DNA of 64,000 bases, from assembly GCA_963840275.1 (NCBI GenBank), contig CAWIYK010000009.1:124001-188000 (forward strand), in the 5' to 3' direction. The notes beneath the pieces are model-generated. The model searched no databases. It had not been told where the DNA came from and saw nothing but the letters and a program-made list of their open reading frames with translations. The first letter of the stretch is position 1, and each line of letters begins with the position of its first letter. This DNA comes from Actinophytocola sp963840275 (GTDB taxonomy: Bacteria; Actinomycetota; Actinomycetes; Mycobacteriales; Pseudonocardiaceae). A program made the translations under genes and the position numbers. Shown one piece after another: positions 50,127 through 58,167 of this stretch.

Positions 50127-51442
50127 CCGCGCGGGGTGGCGACGATGCGCGCGCCCCGCGCGGGCACGAGCGTGATGTTGCGTGGTTTCGGGAACTCCTC
50201 GCGCTGGCGTTCCGCGCGGATGTCGTACCTCGTCAGGGCTTCGCGCAGGACGGCGACCGCCTCCTGCAACGAGAAGCCGGCGCCGAGGCAGCGGCGCACC
50301 CCGCCGCCGAAGGGGATCCACGTGCCCGCTTCCGGCTGCTTGCCGAGGAACCGCTCCGGGCGGAAGCCGTCCGGGTCCTCGTGCACGGTGGCGTCGCGGT
50401 GGACGAGCGTGATGCTCGGCGCGACGACCGTGCCGGCCGGCAGGCGGTAGCCCGCGATCTCCGTCGGCTCGGTCAGCATGCGCGCCACGTTCTGGATCAC
50501 CGGTCGGCGGCGCATGGCTTCCTTCGCCACGGCCTCGAGGTAGTTGGTGTCGCCGTCGTCGGCCGCCTGCTGTGCCTTGCGCTGGACGGCGGGCCTGCGG
50601 GCCAGCTCGTGGAACGACCAGGCGAGCGCGGTCGCCGTCGTCTCGTGGCCGGCGAGGAGCAGGGTGATCATCTGGTCGCGCAGCTCGGCGTCGGACAGCT
50701 CCGCGCCCGCGGCGTTCACCAGGCGCGACAGCACGTCGCCGCGGTCGGTCAGCTCGCCGGCCACGCCGGCCGCGCGCCGGTCCGCGATCTCCTCGTACAG
50801 CAGGCGGTCGGCGGCACGCAGGTTGTCCCAGTTGCGCTTCCACGGGCCGTACTTCGCGAGCTTCGGGTAGCTCCAGCCGAGGACGGTGAGCGGCCCGATC
50901 TCGGAGATCCGCCGGATGCGGGGCCGCAGGTCGGTGAGGCGCGGGCCGTCGGACATGCCGAACACCACGCGCAGGATGATCTCCAGCGTGACCGCGTTCA
51001 TGCGCGGGTGCACGGCGAACGGGCGCCCCGTCGGCCAGTGCGCGACGTCGTCGACCGCGATCTCGGTCATCAGGTCGCCGTAGCCGCGCAGGGCCGCGCC
51101 GTTGAACGCGGGCATCAGCAGCTTGCGGGTGCGCAGGTGCTCGTCCTCGTCGGTGACGAGCACCGAGTGGTCGCCCATGACCGGCGCGAGCAGCCCGTTG
51201 CCCTCGCCGGCGTGGAAGATCGTCGGCGCGCCGGCGAACACCTGGCGGATGTGTTCCGGGCGGGAGAGCGTGACCACGAGCCGGCGGCCGGCGAGCTGGG
51301 ACGTGAAGACCTCGCCGTAGCGGCGGCGCCAGAGCGCGTGGGTCTGGCGGCGGGCGGCGAGGAACAGGACCGTCTGCACGAGCGACGGCAGCTTCGAGCC
51401 GGGTGGCAGAGCGGTGCTTGGGTGCGCCTCGACCGTGGCCAT
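50123..51442 (-). CDS. cytochrome P450
   Basis: A 439-residue soluble P450. The I-helix oxygen motif is LLLAGHETTATALAWSFHEL, the ExxR motif is EAMRRRP, and the haem loop is FGGGVRRCLGAGFS with Cys385. The N-terminus (LPPGSKLPSLVQTVLFLAAR) lacks a clear membrane anchor. ATG 51442 lies 6 nt after TATAAA, so the transcript is leaderless. It is divergent from the TetR gene across a palindromic operator. No ferredoxin gene is adjacent. Substrate unknown. Confidence 0.94.
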   Translation of the reverse strand: MATVEAHPSTALPPGSKLPSLVQTVLFLAARRQTHALWRRRYGEVFTSQLAGRRLVVTLSRPEHIRQVFAGAPTIFHAGEGNGLLAPVMGDHSVLVTDEDEHLRTRKLLMPAFNGAALRGYGDLMTEIAVDDVAHWPTGRPFAVHPRMNAVTLEIILRVVFGMSDGPRLTDLRPRIRRISEIGPLTVLGWSYPKLAKYGPWKRNWDNLRAADRLLYEEIADRRAAGVAGELTDRGDVLSRLVNAAGAELSDAELRDQMITLLLAGHETTATALAWSFHELARRPAVQRKAQQAADDGDTNYLEAVAKEAMRRRPVIQNVARMLTEPTEIAGYRLPAGTVVAPSITLVHRDATVHEDPDGFRPERFLGKQPEAGTWIPFGGGVRRCLGAGFSLQEAVAVLREALTRYDIRAERQREEFPKPRNITLVPARGARIVATPRG

Positions 51443-51490
51443 GATGGTTTTATACGCGCGTATAGATCGGTTCACAAGTACGATCGGACG
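51443..51490. promoter_or_regulatory. P450/TetR divergent promoters and operator
   Basis: TATACGCGCGTATA (51451-51464) is a perfect 14-bp palindrome. For the P450 (minus strand), TTGTGA (51472-51477) and TATAAA (51449-51454) are 17 bp apart and end 6 nt before the ATG. For tetR (plus), TACGAT (51479-51484) ends 6 nt before the GTG. The operator covers the P450 -10/spacer, so the TetR protein should repress the P450 and probably itself. Confidence 0.8.
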
Positions 51491-52063
51491 GTGGGCCATC
51501 GGGAACAGCTGCTCGCCGCGGCGAGACAACTGCTGGAGGACAAGGGATACGCGCACATCACCGCGCGCGATCTCGTCGCCGCCTCCGACACGAACCTGGC
51601 CTCCATCGGGTACCACTTCGGATCGAAGGCGGGGTTGCTGAACGCCGCGCTCGGCATCGTCTTCGCCGAGTGGACGACGCAGCTCGCGGAGATCGCGCTG
51701 TCCGACCCGGACGCCTCGCCCATCGAACGCGCGCACCTGACGTGGGCCGCGCTGCTGGACAACCTCAATGGTCGCCGCGCGCTGCTCGTGTCGTTCATCG
51801 AGGCGCTCGCCCAGGCCGACCGGGATCCCCAGCTGCGCGAACAACTGGCCGGCATGTACCGCGAGACAAGGGCGCGCGTGAGCCAGATCGTCGCCGGCGC
51901 CTTGGACACCGGGCCGGAGGACCCCCGCTGCGCCGCGGTGGCGAGCTGGGTCATGGCCGTGTGCGACGGACTCTCGATGCAGTGGCTGCTGGACCCGACC
52001 GCGACGCCCGCCGGCCCGGACCTGCTGCGTGGGCTGGCCGACCTGCGGGCGATCTCGGAGTAG
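51491..52063 (+). CDS. TetR family transcriptional regulator
   Basis: A 190-residue regulator. The DNA-binding domain reads REQLLAAARQLLEDKGYAHI, then TARDLVAASDTNLASIGYHF and GSKAGLL. GTG 51491 (VGHREQ) is chosen because of the leaderless -10 box; in-frame sequence further up runs through the P450 promoter. The C-terminal region ends in LRGLADLRAISE. It probably controls the divergent P450 through the TATACGCGCGTATA palindrome. Confidence 0.9.
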   Translation: MGHREQLLAAARQLLEDKGYAHITARDLVAASDTNLASIGYHFGSKAGLLNAALGIVFAEWTTQLAEIALSDPDASPIERAHLTWAALLDNLNGRRALLVSFIEALAQADRDPQLREQLAGMYRETRARVSQIVAGALDTGPEDPRCAAVASWVMAVCDGLSMQWLLDPTATPAGPDLLRGLADLRAISE

Positions 52064-52094
52064 TCCCGCGCCGGGAGTGGCTGTGGCTGGGGTG

Positions 52095-52252
52095 GCCTCC
52101 GGCCCCCGGTTTCCACGCTACCGCGCAGGACCGACAGAAACCGGCCGGCGGGGCCCAGGTTGTGGACAACCGAGTCGCCTGTGGACAACCGGGGTCGCAA
52201 CGGCCAGCACTGTCGGGGGTAGCCGGTAGCGTCGACACCGGGGGCCGGAGGC
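52095..52252. repeat. GCCTCC-type palindromic element, copy C (two inverted arms)
   Basis: GCCTCCGGCCCCCGG at 52095-52109 and its exact reverse complement at 52238-52252 bound a 158-bp element. Each arm continues with a similar CACGCTACCG...CCGACAG segment. TGTGGACAA occurs at 52161-52169 and 52180-52188, that is 66 and 64 bases from the two ends, in keeping with copies A and B. It lies between the convergent tetR and nadC stops. Confidence 0.85.
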
Positions 52253-52290
52253 ATCCCGAGGTCGCGGTCGAGCGCATCAGCGCTCGGCGG

Positions 52291-53139
52291 TCAATGCAGG
52301 TCCAACCCCAGGTCCAGCGCCGCTGCGGAGTGCGTCAGCGCGCCGACCGAGAGGTAGTCCACCCCCGTCTCGGCGTAGACGCGCGCGTCCGCGATCTTCA
52401 GGCCGCCCGAGACCTCCAGCTCGGCCGACGCGCCGAGGTCGGCCACGCGTTGGACGGCCTTCGCGCAGAGCTCCGGCGTGAAGTTGTCCAGCAGCACCAG
52501 TTCCGCGTTCTCGGCGAGCGCCTCGTCGAGCTGCGCGAGGCTGTCGACCTCCACCTCGCACGGCAGCGATGGCGCCTGCGCACGCGCCGCCCGCAAAGCC
52601 ACCCGCACCGAACCGGCGGCCGCCACGTGGTTGTCCTTGATCAGCACGGCGTCGCCGAGGCCAAGGCGGTGGTTGACGCCGCCGCCGCAGCGCACCGCGT
52701 ACTTCTCCAGCAACCGCAGGCCCGGCAACGTCTTCCTGGAGTCGCGGATGGCGACACCGGTGCCGGCCACGGCCTCGACCCACGCGGCCGTCACCGTCGC
52801 GACGCCGGACAGGTGGCAGATCAGGTTCAGCGCGGTCCGCTCCGCGGTCAGCAGCCCCCGCACCTGCCCACGCAGCACGAGCGCCGCCTCGCCGGGCCGC
52901 ACCCGCACTCCGTCCGCGCGCTGCTCGAGCACCTCGTAGGAGTCCATGACCTCGTCGAACACCGCGAGCGCGGCCGGCACCCCGGCGAGCGTGCCGAACA
53001 CCCTCGGCGAGATCGACGCCGTCGCCACCGCGTCGGCCGGCACCGTGGCCGCCGTGGTCGCGTCGGGGCCGTAGCGCAGGTCCTCCTCGAGCGCCGTGGT
53101 CACCACGCGCCGCAGGTCGTCCATGTCGAGCTCAGTCAC
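52291..53139 (-). CDS. nadC: quinolinate phosphoribosyltransferase (nicotinate-nucleotide pyrophosphorylase)
   Basis: A 282-residue enzyme that makes nicotinate mononucleotide from quinolinate and PRPP. GTG 53139 gives VTELDMDDLRRVVTTALEED. Signatures are HLSGVATVTAAWV, RDSRKTLPGLRLLEKYAVRC, GGGVNHRLGLGDAVLIKDNH and LEVSGGLKIADAR. It overlaps the nadB stop by GTGA. Last gene of nadABC. Confidence 0.96.
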   Translation of the reverse strand: MTELDMDDLRRVVTTALEEDLRYGPDATTAATVPADAVATASISPRVFGTLAGVPAALAVFDEVMDSYEVLEQRADGVRVRPGEAALVLRGQVRGLLTAERTALNLICHLSGVATVTAAWVEAVAGTGVAIRDSRKTLPGLRLLEKYAVRCGGGVNHRLGLGDAVLIKDNHVAAAGSVRVALRAARAQAPSLPCEVEVDSLAQLDEALAENAELVLLDNFTPELCAKAVQRVADLGASAELEVSGGLKIADARVYAETGVDYLSVGALTHSAAALDLGLDLH

Positions 53140-54752
53140 GCCGCACCTCTCGCCAACGCGGGTTCCGCGATCATCGGCTGCCCGGACGGCGTCAGCCGCA
53201 CCGACCGGCTCCGCTGCCATTCCGTTGCCACGACAGGGAAGTCGTCGCGCACGTGGCAGCCTCGGGACTCCTGCCGTGCCGCCGCGGCCGCGATCAGCGC
53301 GCGGGCGGCCAGCGTCAGCGCCGCGTCCTCGACGAGCGCACGAGTCTCGAGTGGACGGTCCACCGCCGACACGTCCAGCACCGAGCCGACGACCGCGAGC
53401 CCCTCCGCGTCCCGGCCGATCGCCGCGTACCGGCTCATCACCCGCTGCAGCGTGTCGCGGTCCGCGACCGGCACGGTCGGCACCGGCTGGCACGCCGCGA
53501 GCCGCCGCTCCGCCGGCACGCCGAGCGCCAGGTCGGCCGCCACCGACTCGGCGGCCCGCGTGCCGACCACAAGCCCTTCGAGCAGGCTGTTGGACGCCAA
53601 CCGGTTCGCGCCGTGCAGCCCGGTCCGCGCCACCTCGCCGGCCGCGTACAGCCCTGGCACCGCGGTCCGCCCGTCCACAGTGGACACCACGCCGCCACAC
53701 GCGAAGTGCGCCGCCGGGGCGACGGGAATCGGGCTCACCGACGGGTCGACACCGACCGCGAGGCACGCCGCGAGCACCGTCGGGAACCGGCGCCGGAACG
53801 TCGGCGCGTCGAGGTGCGTCGCGTCCAGGAACACGTGGTCGTCGCCGAGTGCGGCCATCCGCCGCGTGATCGCCGCCGACACCACGTCCCTCGGCGCCAG
53901 GTCCGCCAGCGGGTGCACGCCCGCCATCACCCGTGCGCCGGTCGAGTCGACGAGCACCGCGCCCTCGCCGCGCACCGCCTCGGTCACGAGCGGGCAGCGC
54001 CCCCGCGCGCCCTCCCCCGTGTACAGCACGGTCGGGTGGAACTGCACGAACTCGATGTCCGACACCGGCGCGCCGGACCGCAGCGCGATCGCCACGCCGT
54101 CGGCCGTCGCCACCGCCGGGTTCGACGTCGCCTGGTACAGCTGCCCCAGCCCGCCGGTCGCGAGCAGCACCGCGGGCGCGACGAGGATGCCCGGCACGCC
54201 GGCGGAGTCGAGCACCAGCAGCCCGGCGACCTCGCCGGCGGGCGTGCGCAGCGTGTCGACGGCCGTGTGGTGCTCCAGCATCGGCACCCGGCCGTCCCGC
54301 GACGCGCCGAGCAGCGCCCGCTCCACCTCGGCGCCGGTCGCGTCGCCGCCGGCATGCACCACGCGGAACGCCGTGTGCCCGCCCTCGCGGGCCCGCGCGA
54401 GGCGTTCGCCGTCGGTCTCGTCGCGGTCGAAGGTGGCGCCCCTGGCCCGCAGCCGCGCGACCGCGGCCGGCCCGGCGCCGATGATCCGCGACGTCGCGAC
54501 GGCGTCGCACAGCCCGCCGCCGGCGACCAGCGTGTCGTCGACGTGCCGGGCGATCGAGTCCGACTCGACGTCACCCAGCACGACCGCGACACCGCCCTGC
54601 GCCCAGCGCGTGTTGCCGCCGTCGGCCGCCTCCTTGGTCACCACCAGCACCCGCAGCCCCAGCTCGCGGGCCCGCAGCGCCGCGGTCAGCCCCGCGACCC
54701 CGGTGCCCACGATCACCAGGTCGGCCTGCGCCTCCCAGCAGGGCGTGGTCAC
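53136..54752 (-). CDS. nadB: L-aspartate oxidase
   Basis: A 538-residue FAD flavoprotein that converts aspartate to iminoaspartate for NadA. GTG 54752 gives VTTPCWEAQADLVIVGTGVA, with the FAD motif GTGVAG. Other signatures are GGNTRWAQGGVAVVL, QFHPTVLY, and the capping-domain HFACGGVVSTVDGRTAVPGL with GLHGANRLASNSLLEGLV. It overlaps both neighbours by 4 bases. Full length. Confidence 0.96.
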   Translation of the reverse strand: MTTPCWEAQADLVIVGTGVAGLTAALRARELGLRVLVVTKEAADGGNTRWAQGGVAVVLGDVESDSIARHVDDTLVAGGGLCDAVATSRIIGAGPAAVARLRARGATFDRDETDGERLARAREGGHTAFRVVHAGGDATGAEVERALLGASRDGRVPMLEHHTAVDTLRTPAGEVAGLLVLDSAGVPGILVAPAVLLATGGLGQLYQATSNPAVATADGVAIALRSGAPVSDIEFVQFHPTVLYTGEGARGRCPLVTEAVRGEGAVLVDSTGARVMAGVHPLADLAPRDVVSAAITRRMAALGDDHVFLDATHLDAPTFRRRFPTVLAACLAVGVDPSVSPIPVAPAAHFACGGVVSTVDGRTAVPGLYAAGEVARTGLHGANRLASNSLLEGLVVGTRAAESVAADLALGVPAERRLAACQPVPTVPVADRDTLQRVMSRYAAIGRDAEGLAVVGSVLDVSAVDRPLETRALVEDAALTLAARALIAAAAARQESRGCHVRDDFPVVATEWQRSRSVRLTPSGQPMIAEPALARGAA

Positions 54753-55756
54753 TCGCCACCACCCGGCTTGCCGATCTCGATCATCCGCTGCACGGCGCCC
54801 TTGGCCCGCGCGGCGGTCTCGAGGTCGACGTGCACCTCGTCGGCGCCCTCGCGCAGCGACCGCAGCAGCGCGGCCGGCGTGATCATCTTCATGTACCGGC
54901 ACGACGCGCGGTCGTTCACGGCGCGGAAGTCGATCTCCGGGGCGGCCTTGCGCAGCTGGTGCAGCATGCCGACCTCGGTCGCCACCAACACCGAGGTCGC
55001 CTTCGTCGACCGGGCCTCGGTCACCATGTCGCCGGTGGACAGGATCTTGACCTGCGACTTCGGCACGATGCCCTCGCCGGCCAGGTACAGCGCGGAGGTC
55101 GCGCAGCCGCACTCGGGGTGCACGAACAGGTCCGCGTCCGGGTCGGCGGCCGCGCGCGCGGCCAGCTCCGGGCCGTTGATGCCGGCGTGGACGTGGCACT
55201 CGCCGGCCCAGATGTGCAGGTTCTCGCGGCCGGTCTCGCGCTTGACGTGTGCGCCGAGGAACTGGTCCGGCAGGAACAGCACCTCCCTGTCGGCCGGGAT
55301 GGAGCGGACGACGTCGACCGCGTTGGACGACGTGCAGCAGATGTCGGTCTCGGCCTTGACCTCGGCCGTCGTGTTCACGTACGACACGACCACCGCGCCG
55401 GGATGTTCGCTCTTCCACTCGCGGAGCTGGGCGGCGTCGATCGAGTCGGCGAGCGAGCAGCCGGCACGCTCGTCCGGGATCAGGACGGTCTTGTCCGGGG
55501 CCAGGATCTTCGCGGTCTCGGCCATGAAGTGCACGCCGCAGAAGACGATGGTGGACGCGTCGCTGGCGGCCGCGATACGGCTCAGCGCGAGCGAGTCGCC
55601 GGTGTGGTCGGCGATGTCCTGGATCTCGGGCAGCTGGTAGTTGTGCGCGAGCAGGACGGCGTCACGCTCCCGCGCCAGCCGCCGCACCTCGTCGCGCCAC
55701 GCCGCGTCCGGCTCCACACCGGTGTAGGGCGTCAGGTCTACAACCTCGGCGGTCAT
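54749..55756 (-). CDS. nadA: quinolinate synthase A
   Basis: A 335-residue [4Fe-4S] enzyme that condenses iminoaspartate and dihydroxyacetone phosphate to quinolinate. Cluster ligands are Cys73 in FCGVHFMAE, Cys187 in GECHVHAG and Cys216 in HPECGCAT. ATG 55756 is preceded by GAGGAGGGG. First gene of nadABC. It faces nrtR across an NrtR-type operator. Confidence 0.96.
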   Translation of the reverse strand: MTAEVVDLTPYTGVEPDAAWRDEVRRLARERDAVLLAHNYQLPEIQDIADHTGDSLALSRIAAASDASTIVFCGVHFMAETAKILAPDKTVLIPDERAGCSLADSIDAAQLREWKSEHPGAVVVSYVNTTAEVKAETDICCTSSNAVDVVRSIPADREVLFLPDQFLGAHVKRETGRENLHIWAGECHVHAGINGPELAARAAADPDADLFVHPECGCATSALYLAGEGIVPKSQVKILSTGDMVTEARSTKATSVLVATEVGMLHQLRKAAPEIDFRAVNDRASCRYMKMITPAALLRSLREGADEVHVDLETAARAKGAVQRMIEIGKPGGGE

Positions 55757-55805
55757 GCGGTCCCCTCCTCGGGCTCGTTCCGCCACTCCCGTTTCCCATC
55801 CAGAG

Positions 55806-55828
55806 GTTTTCGCCTTAGGATCGAAAAC
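55806..55828. promoter_or_regulatory. NrtR-type operator
   Basis: GTTTTCG (55806-55812) and CGAAAAC (55822-55828) form a perfect inverted repeat around a 9-bp spacer. It contains TAGGAT (55816-55821), a -10 box for nrtR that ends 7 nt before its ATG. Its position between nrtR and nadA fits control of both. Confidence 0.78.
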
Positions 55829-56545
55829 ATGGCCGATGCTACCACCGTGTTGACCGCGGCAGCCCACGAAGTACTGGCCGCGGTGCTCCAGGTGCGAGCG
55901 GGATCACTCCAGGTCCTGCTCTGGGAACGCGCTCAGGAGCCGCACGCGCACCGGTGGTCACTGCCCGGCGGACGGCTCGGCGCGGGCGAGGACGTGGAGA
56001 CCTCGATCCGCCGCCAGCTCGAGGAGAAGGTCGACGTGCGGCAGTTGTCGCACGTCGAACAGCTCGCCGTCTTCAGCGCGCCGGACCGGGTGCCCGGCGA
56101 GCGGGTGATCGCGAGCGCGTTCCTCGGGCTCGTGCCGTCCGACAACGACCCGGTCCTGCCGGGGGACACCGCGTGGCATCCGGTCGCCGCGCTCCCCCGG
56201 ACGGCGTTCGACCACGAGTCGATCGTGCGACGAGGCAGGGACCGGCTGCGGGCGAAACTGTCGTACACGAACCTCGGGTTCGCGCTCGCGCCGCCGACGT
56301 TCACGATCTCCGCGCTGCGCGAGCTGTACTCCGCCGCGCTGGGCTACCGGGTGTCCGCGACGAACCTCCAACGGGTGCTGTCCCGGCGCGGGCTGCTCGA
56401 GCCGACCGGTGACACCGCGCCACCTGGCCGAGCCGGCGGCCGCCCGGCCGCGCTGTTCCGGTTCGCCGAGCGGGGCATCGAGGTGACCGACCCGTTCGCG
56501 GTGCTCCGGCCGCCGAACCAAGCGCGCGGCGGCTCGCAGACCTAG
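55829..56545 (+). CDS. nrtR: NrtR-type Nudix regulator of NAD synthesis
   Basis: A 238-residue protein with an N-terminal Nudix-like domain and a C-terminal winged helix, the architecture of NrtR repressors that sense ADP-ribose. The Nudix region reads RWSLPGGRLGAGEDVETSIR then RQLEEKV, so the usual REUXEE residues are only partly kept. The C-terminal part has FTISALRELYSAALGYRVSA with TNLQRVLSRRGLL. It starts immediately after the palindrome and is divergent from nadABC, which strongly supports the role. Confidence 0.88.
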   Translation: MADATTVLTAAAHEVLAAVLQVRAGSLQVLLWERAQEPHAHRWSLPGGRLGAGEDVETSIRRQLEEKVDVRQLSHVEQLAVFSAPDRVPGERVIASAFLGLVPSDNDPVLPGDTAWHPVAALPRTAFDHESIVRRGRDRLRAKLSYTNLGFALAPPTFTISALRELYSAALGYRVSATNLQRVLSRRGLLEPTGDTAPPGRAGGRPAALFRFAERGIEVTDPFAVLRPPNQARGGSQT

Positions 56546-56555
56546 CCTTAGGTCC

Positions 56556-57275
56556 GTGCCCCCGACACCGTCAGTGCCGTCCTCAGTGCCGCTGCCGCTG
56601 TTCCCGCTTCAGACGGTGCTGTTGCCGGGGGCCACGCTGCCGCTGCACATCTTCGAGCCGAGGTACCGGCAGCTGACCGTCGACCTGATCACCGGGACGC
56701 TGCCGGACAAGCGGTTCGGCGTGATCGCGCTCGCGCCGTCGTTCGAGGTCGAGGTGACGTCGCCCGATCAGCTGAAACCGGTCGGGTGCGCGGCGATCCT
56801 GCGCCAGGCCTCCCGGCTGCCCGACGGCCGGTTCGACATCGTGACGCTCGGCGAGCAGCGGTTCCGGCTGCACACGCTGGACCACGAGAGCGCGCCGTAC
56901 CTGATGGGCACGGTCGAGTGGGTGCCGGACACGCCGGCCGTCATCCCGGGCCAGCGTTCGGTGTCGGACACGATCACCTCGCTCGTGACCTCGGCGCGCG
57001 CCGCGTACCGCCGCTACTGCCAGGCGGCGTGGAAACAGGGCGAGTGGGACGAGCCGGCCGACGACGTCGACATCGCCGCCCTGGCACACCTGCTGGCGAC
57101 CGACTGCCTGCTGCCGCTGGACGACCGGCAGCGGATCCTGGAGGAGACCCGACCGCTGCACCGGCTGCGGATGGTGGGTCAGCTGCTCAGCAGGGAGGCC
57201 GGCATCCTGGCTACGCTGCGGGCCGTGCCCGCTCCCCCGGCCGAGGTGCTGCGCCAACGCGCGATAGAAAATTAG
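56556..57275 (+). CDS. LON substrate-binding-domain protein
   Basis: A 239-residue protein made of the N-terminal (substrate-binding) domain of Lon proteases without the ATPase and protease parts. Marks are PLFPLQTVLLPGATLPLHIF, EPRYRQL, and FDIVTLGEQRFRLHTL. The C-terminal helical part has DIAALAHLLATDCLLPLDDR. GTG 56556 is 11 bases after the nrtR stop. Role unknown; a protein-quality or adaptor function is only a guess. It converges with the DUF2567 gene. Confidence 0.88.
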   Translation: MPPTPSVPSSVPLPLFPLQTVLLPGATLPLHIFEPRYRQLTVDLITGTLPDKRFGVIALAPSFEVEVTSPDQLKPVGCAAILRQASRLPDGRFDIVTLGEQRFRLHTLDHESAPYLMGTVEWVPDTPAVIPGQRSVSDTITSLVTSARAAYRRYCQAAWKQGEWDEPADDVDIAALAHLLATDCLLPLDDRQRILEETRPLHRLRMVGQLLSREAGILATLRAVPAPPAEVLRQRAIEN

Positions 57276-57895
57276 CCTAGTCGTCTACCCAGGTCGTCCA
57301 TGCCGTTCATCGCCGCGAGGATGCCGTAGGCGAGCGCAGTCATCAGCGGCCACGCCATGATCCCCCACGGCGACTCCAGCACCGGCGCCGACGGCACCAC
57401 GTCCAGTGGCCGCACGCTGGCCGGCACCGGCCAGCGGCCCTCCGCCCACGCCTTGCCGACCAGCATGGCGAGCCAGCCGCCGACGGCGGAGCCGACCACG
57501 GCCGCCGCCATGACCACGGGCCCGCGCCGCTCGCGCAGGTACCAGACCGCGACCCCGGTCACGATGCCCGCCGCGAGGCACAGGAACGTGAAGATCACCA
57601 GGTCGTCGAACCGGTGGTAGCTCTCGTCGGTCAGCGACGCGGCGGTGCCGTCCTGGGTGATCACCTTGCGCTGCGGCGGCGCGAGCACCGACCACAGCCA
57701 GCCGACGCCGAGCCCCAGCAGCGACACGCTCGAGATCACGCTGACCGCGGGCAGCAGGTCGGCCTTCACGACCACGCGCGGCGTCGGCGGGCGCCACGGG
57801 TAGGGCGCCGGGCCGGTCGCCGGGAAGATCGGATACTCGGGCCCCCGGTGCGGCGCTGGCTCCTCGCGTTGCGCCTCGACCGGTTGTTCCGCCAC
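57272..57895 (-). CDS. DUF2567 membrane protein
   Basis: A 207-residue membrane protein of the DUF2567 family, a regular neighbour of bioB in actinobacteria (for example the gene two after bioB in Mycobacterium tuberculosis). A Pro-rich cytoplasmic start is followed by four helices, for example LLPAVSVISSVSLLGLGVGW, VIFTFLCLAAGIVTGVAVWY and a final MAWPLMTALAYGILAAMNGM. Function unknown. Confidence 0.85.
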   Translation of the reverse strand: MAEQPVEAQREEPAPHRGPEYPIFPATGPAPYPWRPPTPRVVVKADLLPAVSVISSVSLLGLGVGWLWSVLAPPQRKVITQDGTAASLTDESYHRFDDLVIFTFLCLAAGIVTGVAVWYLRERRGPVVMAAAVVGSAVGGWLAMLVGKAWAEGRWPVPASVRPLDVVPSAPVLESPWGIMAWPLMTALAYGILAAMNGMDDLGRRLG

Positions 57896-57945
57896 GCCGA
57901 CCTCCCACTAGTCCACCTGGCCGCGTCGCAGCCCGTGACGAAAGA

Positions 57946-58167
57946 CTAGTACCCGGCGTTCGCCGAAGAACGCTCACCGTGGCGGCTACACCGCGCGGAC
58001 CACCCGGACGGAGTCACCTGCACGATCATCCGGCGCGCACAGTCGGGACAGAACCGCGGCGGGTCGAGGGCCGCCTGCGCACTCGAGCACCGCGCGTGGT
58101 CACCCTCGCCCGGCGGTTGTCCGCAGTGCGTACAAAACATCAGTGTTGAATGGTTCGCTTCGCTCAC
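57946..58167 (-). CDS. bsaP: biotin synthase auxiliary protein (BsaP-like)
   Basis: A 73-residue cysteine-rich protein directly after bioB, matching the position and pattern of the mycobacterial biotin synthase auxiliary protein (Rv1590 type). Cysteines occur as MFCTHCGQPPGEG and FCPDCARRMIVQVTPSGW with CSRHG, suitable for metal or Fe-S binding. GTG 58167 overlaps the bioB stop (GTGA), but the first nine codons are made of the GAGCGAAGCGAACCATTCAA repeat. ATG 58140 (MFCTHCG) may be the ancestral start. The name rests on context and motif rather than a search. Confidence 0.8.
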   Translation of the reverse strand: MSEANHSTLMFCTHCGQPPGEGDHARCSSAQAALDPPRFCPDCARRMIVQVTPSGWSARCSRHGERSSANAGY

